From: Margaritifera margaritifera
Taxonomy: Eukaryota; Mollusca; Bivalvia; Unionida; Margaritiferidae
Direction of reading: 5' to 3'
Length of the DNA: 64,000 nt
NCBI GenBank assembly: GCA_029931535.1
Contig: JAQPZY010001664.1
Location: 1,110,501-1,174,500 of the forward strand
Shown here: in pieces, positions 34,273-46,444 of the stretch
Layout of the letters: every line of letters begins with the position of its first letter
Position numbering within the stretch: position 1 is the stretch's first letter
Notes under the pieces: model-generated
What the model was told of the DNA's origin: nothing
The model's database searches: none
Seen by the model: only the letters and a program-made list of their open reading frames with translations
Program-made: the position numbers and the translations under genes

Positions 34273-34837
34273 TTCAAGCCCCGAGATATCTGTTCCACCC
34301 ACTAGTCCTTGAGTTAGTTTCAGAGCATGATATATATGATGCTATATCATCATGATGATTGTGGCTAATTATTTTGAAGACATCATGTAAGTCCTTATTG
34401 AAGACATCATGTAAGTCCTTATTGCAAGATCTAAGCATCATATGCTCGTATTTGTAACCCTTTTCTGGTTTAGCTTTGAAAGTAAATAGCTACTCTTTTG
34501 CTTATGTTCACCCATGTCCTGAGAGCATGAAATTTCCAAGTTTAATCTAAGTTTATGAGATATGACCACACTTACTACGCAAAAGGGGGTGGGGTGCCGT
34601 CAACATTTAAGAGATTAACCAGTTGTAACCTGAAGAGCTCACACAACTCCAGAAATATAATTTTGTTTGAAGAGGTCATACCGAAGTTTAAAAAAGTATA
34701 TTCCAATATATTCCAACCTGAAAATGAGTAAGTAGTTGCTGAAAGTAATGGTCAAAAAGACTTTATCTGACCTGATTAGAGGGGTCTTGTCAACAGAGCT
34801 CTTATTGCAAATACGAGAGTAATTGTTCTCTTTGGCT
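33282..34837. other. Anonymous stretch with short duplications and a (CA)n tract
   Basis: Two diverged copies of a ~150-bp segment (CCTCTTGATGGA ... ACCTTGGGGT) lie at about 33394-33490 and 33566-33660. (CA)n lies at 34237-34271. A 26-bp duplication (GAAGACATCATGTAAGTCCT) lies at about 34376-34427. No gene recognised. Confidence 0.6.
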
Positions 34838-35474
34838 TGGATGACCAGCTCATGAATTACAAGGAAGGGGGCAGAATTGGATGACCAGCTCATGAATTAC
34901 ATGGAAGGGGGTATAATTGGATGACCAGCTCATGAATTATAAGGAAGGGGCAGAATTCAATGACCAGCTCAGGAATTACAAGGAGGGGGGCAGAATTGGA
35001 TGACCAGCTCATGAATTACAAGGAAGGGGGGCAGAACTGGATGACCAGCTCATGAATTACATGGAAGGGGGCAGAATTGGATGACCAGCTCATGAATTAC
35101 ATTGAAGGGGGCAGAATTGGATGACCAGCTCATGAATTACAAGGAAGGGGGCAGAATTGGATGACCAGCTCATGAATTACAAGGAAAAGGGTATAATTGG
35201 ATGACCAGCTCATAAATTACAAGGAAGAGGGCAGAATTGGATGACCAGCTCATGAATTACATGGAAGGGGGCAGAATTGGATGACCAGCTCATGAATTAC
35301 AAGGAAGGGGGTATAATTGGATGACCAGCTCATGAATTAAAAGGAAGGGAGCAGAATTGGATGACCAGGTCATGAATTACAAGGAAATTGGCAGAATTGG
35401 ATGACCAGCTCATACATTACAAGGAAGAGGGCAGAATTGGATGACCAGCTCATGTATTACAAGGAAGGGGGAAG
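34838..35474. repeat. 40-bp minisatellite, about 16 copies
   Basis: Unit GGATGACCAGCTCATGAATT followed by ACAAGGAAGGGGGCAGAATT. Variant units end GGTATAATT or carry ATGG in place of AAGG. Variants are interspersed, indicating duplication of blocks of units. There are no unique spacers, so it is not CRISPR-like. Confidence 0.96.
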
Positions 35475-35668
35475 AAAGATATTGAACCTGAACTGCGTCT
35501 GAGAAAACTTAGAGATTCAAAGTGACGAGCCAGCAATATCTGCCCAGAACAAAGCAATACAAAATCTAACTTAAGCTATGTTGGAATCGGGATTCTTGGG
35601 CCGAGGACAGTTTAACTACTTTATAGAAACACAGTTAATGTTACTTCAGGAGGAAAGGACGCCCGCGA

Positions 35669-35744
<76 letters not shown>
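35669..35744. repeat. (AT)n-(GT)n compound microsatellite
   Basis: A short AT run is followed by a 63-base GT run. Confidence 0.96.
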
Positions 35745-35748
<4 letters not shown>

Positions 35749-36556
35749 AAAGAGCTAGAGTTTCAAAACGTCAGCCACATCTTGTTCAGTTCTTACGAAA
35801 TTAAACAAATCAACCGTAGGAATGGCAGGAGTCTTGGAGGTAAACAGAAGCATTCATAAGGAATTCATGAGGTGTATCAAGGTGAAAGTATAGTGGTTCT
35901 TAAGCATATTTTAAAACATGAATTTATGCTTGTTTCTTTGGAACTTGATCACACAGTTGACTGCCGGTGATCAGGAGCAAAGGAAATACTTGAATACGCT
36001 GGCTGTGAGAAGCTGTCTTTTTGTTAGCTGCAGAGGCTTTGGGGAAGAAATTTTTTTTAATACCCATACATTTGGAGATTACGCATATATATTTGTTAAT
36101 TCTGTCCTTAAAGCGAGATCAGATAGTCAGCTGAAGGCTTATAATGAAAAGAAATATCATGTTGGTTATGTAAAGCTGATAGTGTATTGGTCGTAGCCGT
36201 TATACTGGTGTGTTTTTTCTCTCGCTGCGTCTCCCACCACCCTCAACAAACAAAAAACAGTTGTACGCACGGGCAGGTAGACTTGGATGAAATATGAAAC
36301 ATCTAAAGCTCTGAAACACCTAATTGTCCATGAGAGTTGTAAAAGTGTACCTGAGCACTCTGTTCGAGTTAACACAACCAGAAGACAGCATAGGAAGTCT
36401 TTCAGCAGAATTAAGAGCTACTAAAAAGCACAGGAAATGGACTGGACTGACGAACGGTTTAATGGTATGATGCATGGTTTTCCCCGAGGTACAAAGCACA
36501 AAGAGCGCATGTGCCATCTATTGTACGCGAAGTCGGTCACCAAAGGCACTCCGGCC
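35745..36556. other. Anonymous stretch
   Basis: No recognisable gene. Overlapping open frames of 60-92 codons on both strands have no domain. Confidence 0.4.
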
Positions 36557-36760
36557 AAGTGATCAATCTGATTAAAATCAGATCTCCACAGTCCTACGTG
36601 GAGATCTGATGGACACCAATACGATTTGTTTTTATATTTTTTTTTTATTGAACACAAGTTGTCAGGATTTTACATATTCCCTTACATCACCACCTGACCT
36701 GGTGTATGGGGCATTACCTTAAATTATTTTGCATCCTGATCCTTACATGTATTCCCTTAC

Positions 36761-36813
<53 letters not shown>

Positions 36814-37178
36814 CACAGAGACAGATACATTCACAATTATTATACACAAAGACACACTCGCATACAAACCCCAAGGTATTTTAAATTGCCTGTTTGTTTG
36901 TTGTTTTTTTTTTTTTTTTTCTTTAAAAGAAAAAATCAATCAAATCAATCAAATCACAACTTTCAAATTTCTGAAAGTAACACACGTCATTTGGAACATG
37001 TCGTTACTAACGATATCTCTCACTAACACGAATTTGCAACGCTTTATCTGATAGGCTACTAAAAATAAGTTGACTGGGAATTCCAAATGTCACAAATATA
37101 TGAACTTATATCGGTGTCTATCAGATCTCCACGTAGGACTGACTGTGATGGTCTGATTTTAGTTAGATTGGCTAAGTG
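36557..37178. mobile_element. Inverted-repeat element with ~70-bp arms
   Basis: The left arm (36557-36623) contains TCCTACGTGGAGATCTGATG and is the inverse of the right arm (37109-37178). Both share ATTAAAATCAGA-type and GACACCAATA-type blocks. The interior of about 485 bases contains a (CA)n run (36762-36811) and a T run, and no coding. A second, short palindrome (AGATCTCCAC...GTGGAGATCT) occurs inside the left arm. It could be a non-autonomous DNA transposon or a foldback; no target duplication was identified. Confidence 0.65.
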
Positions 37179-38859
37179 ATACACTTCGTTGTCACATCAA
37201 GAGAGTGTATTACCAAGACATGGTGCGGAGTCAGGAACACTGCTAAAATTCTGCACTCACATCCAAACACAACAAACTTGAGAAATAGTTGAGGGACGGC
37301 TATCACCAGAGATAGCGTTCTTGTTATCGTTATCATTAACAGAAGATCACCTAAAGGAAATTTTACAAGTTATTGATGCGGATCCAAGAAAGTCCAATTT
37401 TTGCTGTATTGGGGCAATCAATGGTAGATAAACAGAGCTGTTTTAATATTCATGGTGCAAAGAAGGTCAGGTTAATATCATGTGATGTAAGAGCTATTAC
37501 ACGGGAATCGGAAAATTACTATCACTAGACAGAGTGTAACACCGAAGCAGACTGAATTGGGAAGCGATAACGATGAACTTTTTAGGCTACCTTGCCAGTC
37601 GTATCTTGTCAAAAGGAACATAGGGGTGCATGATAGGCAAATGTGACGTATGAAACAGTCATTGGAAGGGGTTTGGAACATTTGATGATACAGAAAAAGG
37701 TTGACTTAATGTAACATTTTCAAATGATCTTGACCTTGACCCAGACGGTAAAGAAGGGATGAGAGTATGATAAAGGTGATGCATACTGATGATCAAGTCT
37801 AAATATTAAAGCAACCCTCCTAAATATTTTAGAATTATTGTAATAAAGAAAAACCTTTGATCAGAAACTCAGCCCAGTGTTCCCGCCACCATAATTAAAA
37901 TATTGATGCCGACACCTCGGTTAGAATAATGGGACCTACGTCTCACGTCTTCTAAGCAGGCCCGACAAAATATTTTTTAAAACTGTATGCACCTGCGTTT
38001 TAATCCATAAAATCTTAATGCAAGACCCACTCAGTGCGTGTGATTGCGTCATCAGAATGCTAAATTAAAATTACAAACTATACATATATTTACGTCACTT
38101 TGACGTTACGTTTGAACCCTTAACAAGCAAAATATAGCTTGGTAAGAAGCATTGTTTAGATTTAGCAGGTCTAAATTACCCTAGAGAGACCTGTTAGCAA
38201 TTTGTTTCTTTTTTTAAAAATCTGCCTCTTGACCTGTTTAATCACTTTATTACGATGTTTCCTTCTAGTCTATAATGATGATCGTCGTTCATACGGGCTA
38301 TTACAGACTAAATGTCAAAGAAAATCTTCCCCAAACTTTGTTGTCTCGTAATCTTAATGTCTCGAGTACGTCCAAAGGATGGATATACGTCCGAAGTATT
38401 TACAGATACCGCTCAGGATCGTGTTGCGTCCATCTTTGCTAACTATAGTTGTTGCTATTGCTCCCAAGATACAGCCCTGATCAATCAAGTGTAAAACAAG
38501 AACTGTTGTCACGTGCCACGTTTAAGTAGCATTCTCTCACGGGTGCGCATGCTCATCTGCATCAACAATAAGGGTCCTGGACAACGGCAGCGGAACGCAC
38601 TCTAGATTAAGATGCAAGGATACGTGGTTGCCCATCTAAGGTTGATGGTTTTCTATGGTATCTCCAGTATCTACCGTCACCCACAACCCGAACAAAACAA
38701 TAAACAAAACTTTTAAATGAAACAATCACGTTAAGTTAATATCGGAGATCTGAGCTGACGTGAAAACACGTATATAAAACGGTGAAATCTCTGAAGTATT
38801 TTGCTGTAACTATCCGCAGAGATTGGCCAGCCCGTGTGTGCAAAAATGTGTCACTTAGC

Positions 38860-38863
<4 letters not shown>
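37179..38863. other. Anonymous stretch
   Basis: No gene, repeat family or RNA gene recognised over about 1.7 kb. Confidence 0.45.

Positions 38864-38938
<75 letters not shown>
38864..38938. repeat. (TA)n microsatellite, left of solo LTR
   Basis: A TA run of 75 bases that ends exactly where the solo LTR begins; the LTR is followed by another TA run. Confidence 0.97.
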
Positions 38939-38942
<4 letters not shown>

Positions 38943-39754
38943 TGTGTGATGTTTATATAATATTATAAATATTTTAGGAAATTATAACTGTTTCTTGACT
39001 TTAATATTTGCTTAAACCTTAATGTTAAGTATATGTTGACATGTTAGCTATTGTCCTTGAGTTAGGTTGTTTACTTAGTATTTGAGTTCAAGGACGGTTT
39101 TGGTAAACAAGTTGTTGATTCAATTTGAGGTCAAGGTTGATTTTGTTTACAGAAAAAAAACAGACTTTCCTTTGAAGTTATGTGTCAAAAATCACATACA
39201 CCATATAGTATTTTAGAACATTCTGCCATGTGACCTATCTTTATATATACCATGATTAGTGGACAGTTTTTCAGTTTTCCACCTTAACATCAGTCTTTAA
39301 AGAGCTATTACAGTTGTGAAAAATCATTCCAAATTTAGAGAGAGGAATTATTTAAAATATTCATTGAATTATTATAAAAGTGCTCAAAGACATTTGGATT
39401 TTGGATTTTTAACTTATTATTTTGGGATTTACGTGAACTTATTCAAAGATATTCTGGAGTACTTCATTTTGGCGCATCATCACATTAAAGACTACTGGCA
39501 CATCAGGAAATTAAAGACTTTGGCACATCAAAACATTCAAGGATAGTCATTCATTTAGAACATTCTATATTTAGGACTTGTGATTAGGACACTTAGGATT
39601 TTTGGATTATTTGGATTTTAATTCACGTTACTGTAAGTGTCTTTTGAATTTTCACTTTAATTGTCTAGAAATAAATTGCTTGTTGATTTTTACTTGATTT
39701 GTTGGTTTCACTTTCTTTCTGTTACATTTTTCTTAGATTAGACCATACAGTCGT

Positions 39755-39758
<4 letters not shown>
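38939..39758 (+). mobile_element. Solo LTR of the Gmr1-like family inserted in (TA)n
   Basis: It aligns end to end with the 5' LTR at 25132-25893: GTTATGTGTGATGTTTATAT at the start, TTATATATACCATG (promoter), GAAATAAATTGCTTG (polyadenylation region) and GTCGTAACA at the end. The first T-G is slightly altered. The LTR is bounded by (TA)n on both sides, so the target duplication cannot be resolved. No internal sequence remains, which implies LTR-LTR recombination. Confidence 0.88.

Positions 39759-39819
<61 letters not shown>
39759..39819. repeat. (TA)n microsatellite, right of solo LTR
   Basis: A TA run directly after the LTR's terminal CA. Confidence 0.97.
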
Positions 39820-39821
<2 letters not shown>

Positions 39822-41123
39822 CTAATTTTAATGCCAAAATATGTATTCATTCTAAAGGGAAGTTTTAATTCTTTGAAGTGTGTTCTGTATTATAATTTGA
39901 AAATATATTTTAATATACGAAGCATTTGTCATAATAGACCACGAGGAAAGGCAAAGATCTTCCTCGAAATGCTTAAACTGGACACGAAAAACGTATTCTT
40001 AAAATATCAAAAATAAATTTGATGCAATAAATATTCATTTTGTTTTTCTTTTTTTTTATAAAAAAATTTCTATTAGTAAAAACTACCAGAGTCCAGAATA
40101 TTAACATCTATGAAATGCCATTAGCATTTTTAAAGTTACTCTGCCCCATCACCACCACCTCCATCCCCACCACTCACACAAACACACACTCACACATACT
40201 TATAGCTTTGTCTGAGCTTTTCAGTAAGCAACCTTGTTTGTTATTGTAATTCGTTTCAATGAAATGACATCAAATATTGGAACTTTTCTTATAAGTACAC
40301 AAAATATTTGAAGAGGGTTCATTCAAACGTGAGAACATTCGCGTCGTAGAAAAGTAACTAAGCAATATGAATACCCAAACACTTTTAATCTAGGGGTCAA
40401 ATTAAAAATCGTAGAAGGAAACTTAGGATCACATTTTAAAAGCAGTTTTGACCTCTAGGTTCTTGATTTTAATCTACCCGTGACAATTTAATGTAGAAAC
40501 AAAGCACTTGTATTATGACACGAGATAGGAAATGCCTATTGTCGACACCCGTTGCGCAACTGTACCGGACAACCATGGAATCTAGACCTCAAAACAGGTA
40601 CTGGTTGTGTAGCTATGTTGATAAGAAACAGCGAAAATAGAACAAAGAAGAAATGTTTGGTCATTAGTCTCAATTTAGGTTCTCCTGTATTGCAGTTTTT
40701 CTCTCAAACATATTTTCTAAAAACGATTTCCTAATCCGCTCCGCAGTTAGACGGGCCTGACTTGCATAAATCTCGCCGCCACAAAGAGGACTTGGCTTTT
40801 GCGTTTGTTCACAGTATACCCAGGCGATCGTAAAGTATAAGATAAAAGACAGTCCCAAAGGTTTTTTTGTAAAACACTATGCTCAGAGCTGGGAACGTGT
40901 TTATCTGAAAATCCAGATTAAAAAACTGGTTTTTGAGACAAGTCCCATGACTCAATACCACGAAAACTACTGTATATTTGAATGAATTGAGTGACGGACG
41001 ATAAACCCAGCTATCTGTTTATCTATCTACGAACGAATGTATGTACACGCGTTGTAAGTAAGGATTGAGAGAAAAAATACATCCAGCTATCTATTGATCT
41101 ATCTAGGAACGAAAGTATGTATG
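39820..41123. other. Anonymous stretch
   Basis: Nothing recognised. A short CA/CCA-rich patch lies near 40150-40195. Confidence 0.4.
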
Positions 41124-41284
<161 letters not shown>

Positions 41285-41622
41285 GTCCAACCAACCATCT
41301 GCCCATCTATATCTATCAATAGGTAGATAATTATATAGATAGACGGACAAAAATTATTGGGTGGGGGTGGGGGTTGAGAGAAATATCAAAGGCTAGCACG
41401 TAACATGTATTTAACTAGGGTAAACAAGTATGTCTGTATAAAATACAAGGACAAGTAGAGAGCCTCGCAACACTTGATACGGTTGATCGTATTGGTTCCA
41501 TTATATTGCTACCCTTTGATCTATTGTCTGAGGCAAAGTTTACTCTGTAACTTTTTGTTAGAGTGCAAATTTGTGAGCATGCTAAACAGCAAGAGCAGAG
41601 CTAGGACCAGTGACAAAAAAAA

Positions 41623-41626
<4 letters not shown>

Positions 41627-41670
<44 letters not shown>
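41627..41670. repeat. (AT)n microsatellite
   Basis: An AT run of 44 bases just upstream of the foldback element at 41693. Confidence 0.96.
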
Positions 41671-41672
<2 letters not shown>

Positions 41673-41692
41673 ATACTCTTTAATAAGTCGAG

Positions 41693-41858
41693 TCCAACTG
41701 CAAACTGCACATACCCAGATTTGTCGTCGCATAATGCGCCGGAAGATCTGGGTCTATGCAGTTTGTTAGGAATAATCAGTAGAACAAAAAACATAGACCC
41801 TGATGCCGGTGCATTATGCGACGGCAGATCATGGTCTATGATGTTTGCAGTTGGTCTG
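41693..41858. repeat. Compound foldback element, GATCAGGGTC type
   Basis: The whole segment is an inverted repeat: CCAACTGCAAACTGCACATA at left, its inverse TGATGTTTGCAGTTGG at right. Each half is itself a hairpin (41693-41772 and about 41791-41858) with the loop sequence GTCGCATAATGCGCCGG or its inverse. It is related to the simpler hairpin at 29794. Confidence 0.82.
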
Positions 41859-42075
41859 GTCTTTTAAGTGAATATATACGGCATAACTTTAACATTCTTT
41901 TCGAATGTGTTCGATATGAATTAAAAAGTGGCATTTCCTCACACACTCAGATTAGGATGTCATTAATAACGGCTAGTATGGCCTCGTATAGTTGCTGTCA
42001 AATTACCTATAAATAATATATGTACTAGAGGTCTGAGTTCACCCGTGTGATTGAGGCTTGTGAGAAATATCAGTG

Positions 42076-42236
42076 AGACTGATATTCATAATTCCTGTGA
42101 ATGATATTCATAATTCCTGTGAGGGATATTCATAATTCCCGTGACGGATATTCATAATTCCTATGACGGATATTCATAATTCCCATGATGGATATTCATT
42201 ATTCCTGTGACGGATATTCATAATTCCTGTGGATTT
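42076..42236. repeat. 22-bp tandem repeat, about seven copies
   Basis: Unit GATATTCATAATTCCTGTGA plus two bases, with scattered substitutions. I see nothing recognisable in 42237-42854. Confidence 0.93.
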
Positions 42237-42854
42237 AAAGGGAAGGGACATTTTTGATTTTTCTTTTTTATACTCTAGGAACTTTTGCCTAGAATGAATT
42301 TTGACATGCAGTTAACTTTTGATTTTGGGGGTATTTTTCTGTTGGAAGTGAACTTTACAACAATGCACGGGTAATGGCGGATAGATGAGTTCAACATCTG
42401 AGTGCAATGAGACTAGAGTATGTCCATGTTATTGCCATTATGCAAGAAATCTGACTATATCTGAACATTTAAACAATAAATTTAACACTTTTAATTTATG
42501 TCTTTGATCTAACTATGTTCCTATTTATTAATTATATCTCCTTCAGTGTGCACGTGCAAGATATCCCCAGGATCATACATGTATATGCAAGCCAGATAAT
42601 ATTTGATCTCGTGGACAGCTTTGATGTGAATATTAATTATACCTCCAAAAGAAGAACAAATCCTCGAAAGAAGGCAGTTTTGGAAGAAAATTAGGAGAAT
42701 GAGTGTATGAATAAAAAGCTTGTTCCAAGATAGTGTGCAAACATGAATTCCCCAATTTGTCGGGACTCAGATGCGACCCGAAATAGAGAGAATGAACAAA
42801 AAGGATAGAATGGCCTCTACAGAAACTAGGTTATATTCTTATCATGAAGTTCAT

Positions 42855-43740
42855 ATGTAAAAGTGGTGTCTAAATACCATATGAATACAAAATTGGATCA
42901 AATAGTATCAAAAGAACATTTGAATAAGAAATTGGATCAAATAGTATCAAAAGAACATTTTAATAAGAAATTTGATCAATTAGAATCAAAAGACTATTTG
43001 AATAAGAAATTGGATCAAACAGTATCAAAAGAACATTTGAAAATATCCCTCGAAAAAGTAAAAGAGAAACTTAAAGAGGAAATTTTGAAAGAAATAAAGA
43101 GGATTAATGAAGAAGTTGAGAAATAAAGGGGTGAACTGTTCGATTTACAACTTGAAAATGTCAAGATTAAGAAAAAAATGGAAGCCTTGGAGAAAACAAA
43201 TGAAAACAAATTGAGTGAAAATAGTAGAATTAACACATACAAATAAGATGCTTTCGAAATGGTGGACGATGTAGAGCAATACTGCAGAGTTAACAATCTT
43301 TGGATGTATTGAGTAGAGAATGAAACTGATTGAATACGGATAAAAAGTGATCAAGTTATTCAGCAGCAAGATCGGGGTAACTGTCTTACGGATAAAAAGT
43401 GATCAAGTTATTCAGCAGCAAGCTGGGGGTAACTGTCTCGAGTGAAGACATAATCCATAGAGTAGGCAGATTTGATGTAGATTCAGACAGACGAATTATT
43501 TGTAAATTCATCAGATCTGTGAAAATGGAGGTACAGAGTTCAAGGAAGAAATTGAAAAGTTCATCCCATATCATCAAAGAAGACGTTACAAAAAGACTAA
43601 GTTCATTTTCGGATGAACTGTTCAAGTAGCATTGTGTAGATTCAGTCTGGGTCTTCGACTGTAAGGTTTTTCGAAATTCACCAACGATAAAAAGTATTAG
43701 ATCCAATGATATGACAATTTTGAGAAGCTGAGACAAGAAG
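42855..43740 (+). pseudogene. L1-like retrotransposon ORF1, broken
   Basis: ORF1 proteins are coiled-coil RNA-binding proteins of non-LTR elements. At 42863-43126 an in-frame 39-bp repeat encodes four units of the type KLDQIVSKEHLNK, followed by a Lys/Glu helix. After a TAA at 43124 the same frame continues LQLENVKIKKKMEALEKTNE and DVEQYCRVNNL, the end of the coiled coil and the start of the RNA-recognition domain. A 52-bp tandem duplication (43335-43386, 43387-43438) breaks the domain. It resumes at 43399-43629 as KLGVTVSSEDIIHRVGRFDV, RRIICKFIRSVKME and IIKEDVTKRL. The R-x-I-I-x-K-F and E-D-(L/V)-T motifs are typical of L1-group ORF1. Confidence 0.75.
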
Positions 43741-44435
43741 TGCTAAACACAACGAAATAAGAAAAGAAAAAAGGTTGTCTTAAAATTCAAAAGTGAAATT
43801 AAATGTGATTACTTGATTCCTTTTTGTTACCATTGTTTCACCTCTTAAGCTCGTTGTAAAGTTTGATATACTAATGACACTTTGGGACGCCCAAAAAAAA
43901 AATCATATTCGTAGAAAATACGATAAAAGAATAGGATAGAGAACAGTTTTATTTACATCATGAGGTCTCATTCATGGAGGCGGGGTAAGGTAATTCAGCC
44001 CCCCCCCCCCCCTCTTACACGGTAGGGGTTTTCCAAATTAGGTTGAGTTTATTTATACACTAGAGTCTGGTGTCATTTCTTTTATAATTATGTAAGAGTT
44101 GCAGTAACGATTACAGATATCGGTAACCAGTCTATATCTTCGGTAGTGACAGTGGAAAACGAAGGCAATTTTTGTGTTTAAGTACCTTTAGTACCAATAC
44201 TATTACTATTATGAAAATATGTGTATGTTTTTGCAGTTTAAATGTAGCAGATGATGAACTTGAGAATAGTTCACCTTGATTTCGACAAGTGCTGCGAGGA
44301 TGCACAGACCAGAAAGGGGGGGGGGGTGAGGCGGCGGGCTTTAATGTTCAAAGAGTAGACAAGCATAATTGTGATAAATAGGACATGTACTTTATTTTTA
44401 ACATTATATGTTTTGATATTAGATTTATAATTCAG

Positions 44436-44439
<4 letters not shown>
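43741..44439. other. Anonymous insert between L1 ORF1 and ORF2, first part
   Basis: No coding recognised. It contains a C run near 44000 and a G run near 44320. Confidence 0.4.

Positions 44440-44509
<70 letters not shown>
44440..44509. repeat. (TA)n microsatellite
   Basis: A TA run of 70 bases that abuts the inverted tRNA-like pair. Confidence 0.97.
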
Positions 44510-44510
44510 C

Positions 44511-44751
44511 CCTACAGATTAGAGAATTTTAATTCGTAGTCTACGGTGATTCGAACCCTGGGTCGACATACGGATGTATCTGCTACGCACGGATGCCTGT
44601 ACCACCGACTTTGTAGCATCATTTTTTTTTTTGGTGATGTGTGCATGGTCGAGATGGTATAAAGGTTGGTGCTTACAGGCATGACGACGGGTGCCGTAAC
44701 CCGCTAACCTGGGTTCGAATCTCCGTAGAATATGAATTAAAATTCTGTAAT
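44511..44751. repeat. Head-to-head tRNA-like inverted repeat
   Basis: The left arm 44515-44562 (TTTTAATTCGTAGTCTACGG then TGATTCGAACCCTGGGT) is the inverse of the right arm 44706-44751 (AACCTGGGTTCGAATCTCCG then TAGAATATGAATTAAAATTC). Each arm carries a B box (GGTTCGAATC). Between them each side has tRNA-head-like sequence (GGTATAAAGGTTGGTGC on plus; GGTGGTACAGGCATCCG on minus). It looks like two copies of one SINE-type unit in opposite orientation, or a foldback of tRNA origin. Confidence 0.65.
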
Positions 44752-44885
44752 TTGTATGATAATATTATTTATTCGCAATTAAAAATTATGTTAATGTTAT
44801 CAAGCATTCTCCTGTAGGATCCAGGGATAGCACTTGCCGTTCTGTTTGGTGTATATTTGTTAGCCCTCTGGGCTAATAAGTTTAT

Positions 44886-46066
44886 ATTTTGTTTTTGCAT
44901 GTTTGATTGTGTGTGTTTACAGTCTTTACATTCTTTTGTTTTTGCATGTTAGATTGTGTGTGTTTACAGTCTTTACATTCTTTTGTCTTTGCATGTTAGT
45001 TTGTGTATGTTTACAGTCTTTACATTCTTTTGTTTTTGCATGTTAGATTGTGTGTGTTTACAGTCTTTACATTCTTTTGTTTTTGCATGTTAGTTTGTGT
45101 GTGTTTACAGTCTTTACATTCTTTTGTTTTTGCATGTTAGATTGTGTGTGTTGACAGTCTTTACATTCTTTTGTTTTTGCATGTTAGTTTGTGTGTGTTT
45201 ACAGTCTTTACATTCTTTTGTTTTTGCATGTTAGATTGTGTGTGTTGACAGTTTTTACATTCTTTTGTTTTTGCATGTTTGATTGTGTGTGTTGACAGTC
45301 TTTACATTCTTTTGTTTTTGCATGTTAGTTTGTGTGTGTTTACAGTCTTTACATTCTTTTGTTTTTGCATGTTAGTTTGTGTGTGTTTACAGTCTTTACA
45401 TTCTTTTGTTTTTGCATGTTAGTTTGTGTGTGTTTACAGTCTTTACATTCTTTTGTTTTTGCATGTTAGTTTGTGTGTGTTTACAGTCTTTACATTCTTT
45501 TGTTTTTGCATGTTAGATTGTGTGTGTTGACAGTTTTTACATTCTTTTGTTTTTGCATGTTTGATTGTGTGTGTTGACAGTCTTTACATTCTTTTGTTTT
45601 TGCATGTTAGTTTGTGTGTGTTGACAGTCTTTACATTCTTTTGTTTTTGCATGTTAGTTTGTGTGTGTTTACAGTCTTTACATTCTTTTGTTTTTGCATG
45701 TTAGTTTGTGTGTGTTTACAGTCTTTACATTCTTTTGTTTTTGCATGTTTGATTGTGTGTGTTGACAGTCTTTACATTCTTTTGTTTTTGCATGTTTGTT
45801 TGTGTGTGTTTATAGTCTTTACATTCTTTTGTTTTTGCTTGTTAGTTTGTGTGTGTTTACAGTCTTTACATTCTTTTGTTTTTGCACGTTAGTTTGTGTG
45901 TGTTTACAGTCTTTACATTCTTTTGTTTTTGCACGTTAGATTGTGTGTGTTGACAGTCTTTACATTCTTTTGTTTTTGCATGTTTGATTGTGTGTGTTTA
46001 CAATCTTTGCATTCTTTTGTTTTTGCATGTTTGTTTGTGTGTGTTTAGAGTCTTTACATTCTTTTG
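44886..46066. repeat. 47-bp minisatellite, about 25 copies
   Basis: Unit GCATGTTAGTTTGTGTGTGT followed by TTACAGTCTTTACATTCTTT and TGTTTTT. Two unit types alternate irregularly: one with TTAGTTTG...TTTACA and one with TTAGATTG or TTTGATTG...TTGACA, the signature of block duplication. The open frame 45614-45892 is a rotation of the repeat through all frames and is not a gene. Confidence 0.97.
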
Positions 46067-46143
46067 TTTTTTGTGATTGGTAATGTTCATATCAAATTAT
46101 TGATGCAGGTTGTTACGATTCAGGCATTGTATATTTAGATTTT

Positions 46144-46375
46144 AGTTCATGGATGATCATATTAAGATCTTTTCACAAAATTGTCAGACTGTATTTTTTG
46201 ATATTCATTTGCTTCTTGATTTTGATATGGGTCCTTATGAGAATCAGATAGACACATGTATTTACATCGATCTTGAGTCTGTAATACAGACATGTACTTT
46301 TTATACTAATTAAGATAGACACATGTATTTACATCGATCTTAAGTCTGTAATACAGACATGTACTTTTTATACTA
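46144..46375 (+). other. Possible ORF2 start and a 65-bp tandem duplication
   Basis: An ATG at about 46150 opens MDDHIKIFSQNCQ, which resembles the first residues of L1 ORF2, but the following ~40 codons do not. A unit beginning AGATAGACACATGTATTTAC is duplicated at about 46247-46310 and 46312-46376. The real endonuclease reading begins at 46445. Confidence 0.4.
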
Positions 46376-46444
46376 ATTTTAGATTAAAATTTACTGTCTA
46401 TTGATAGTCATATAAGAATATTTTCAACACAAAAAAAAAAAAAA

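Noticed and set aside
34838..35474. CRISPR-like array
   Set aside because: Units are contiguous 40-bp repeats without unique spacers, in an animal-type sequence.
45614..45892. 92-codon Cys/Phe/Leu-rich open frame
   Set aside because: It is a rotation of the 47-bp minisatellite through successive frames.
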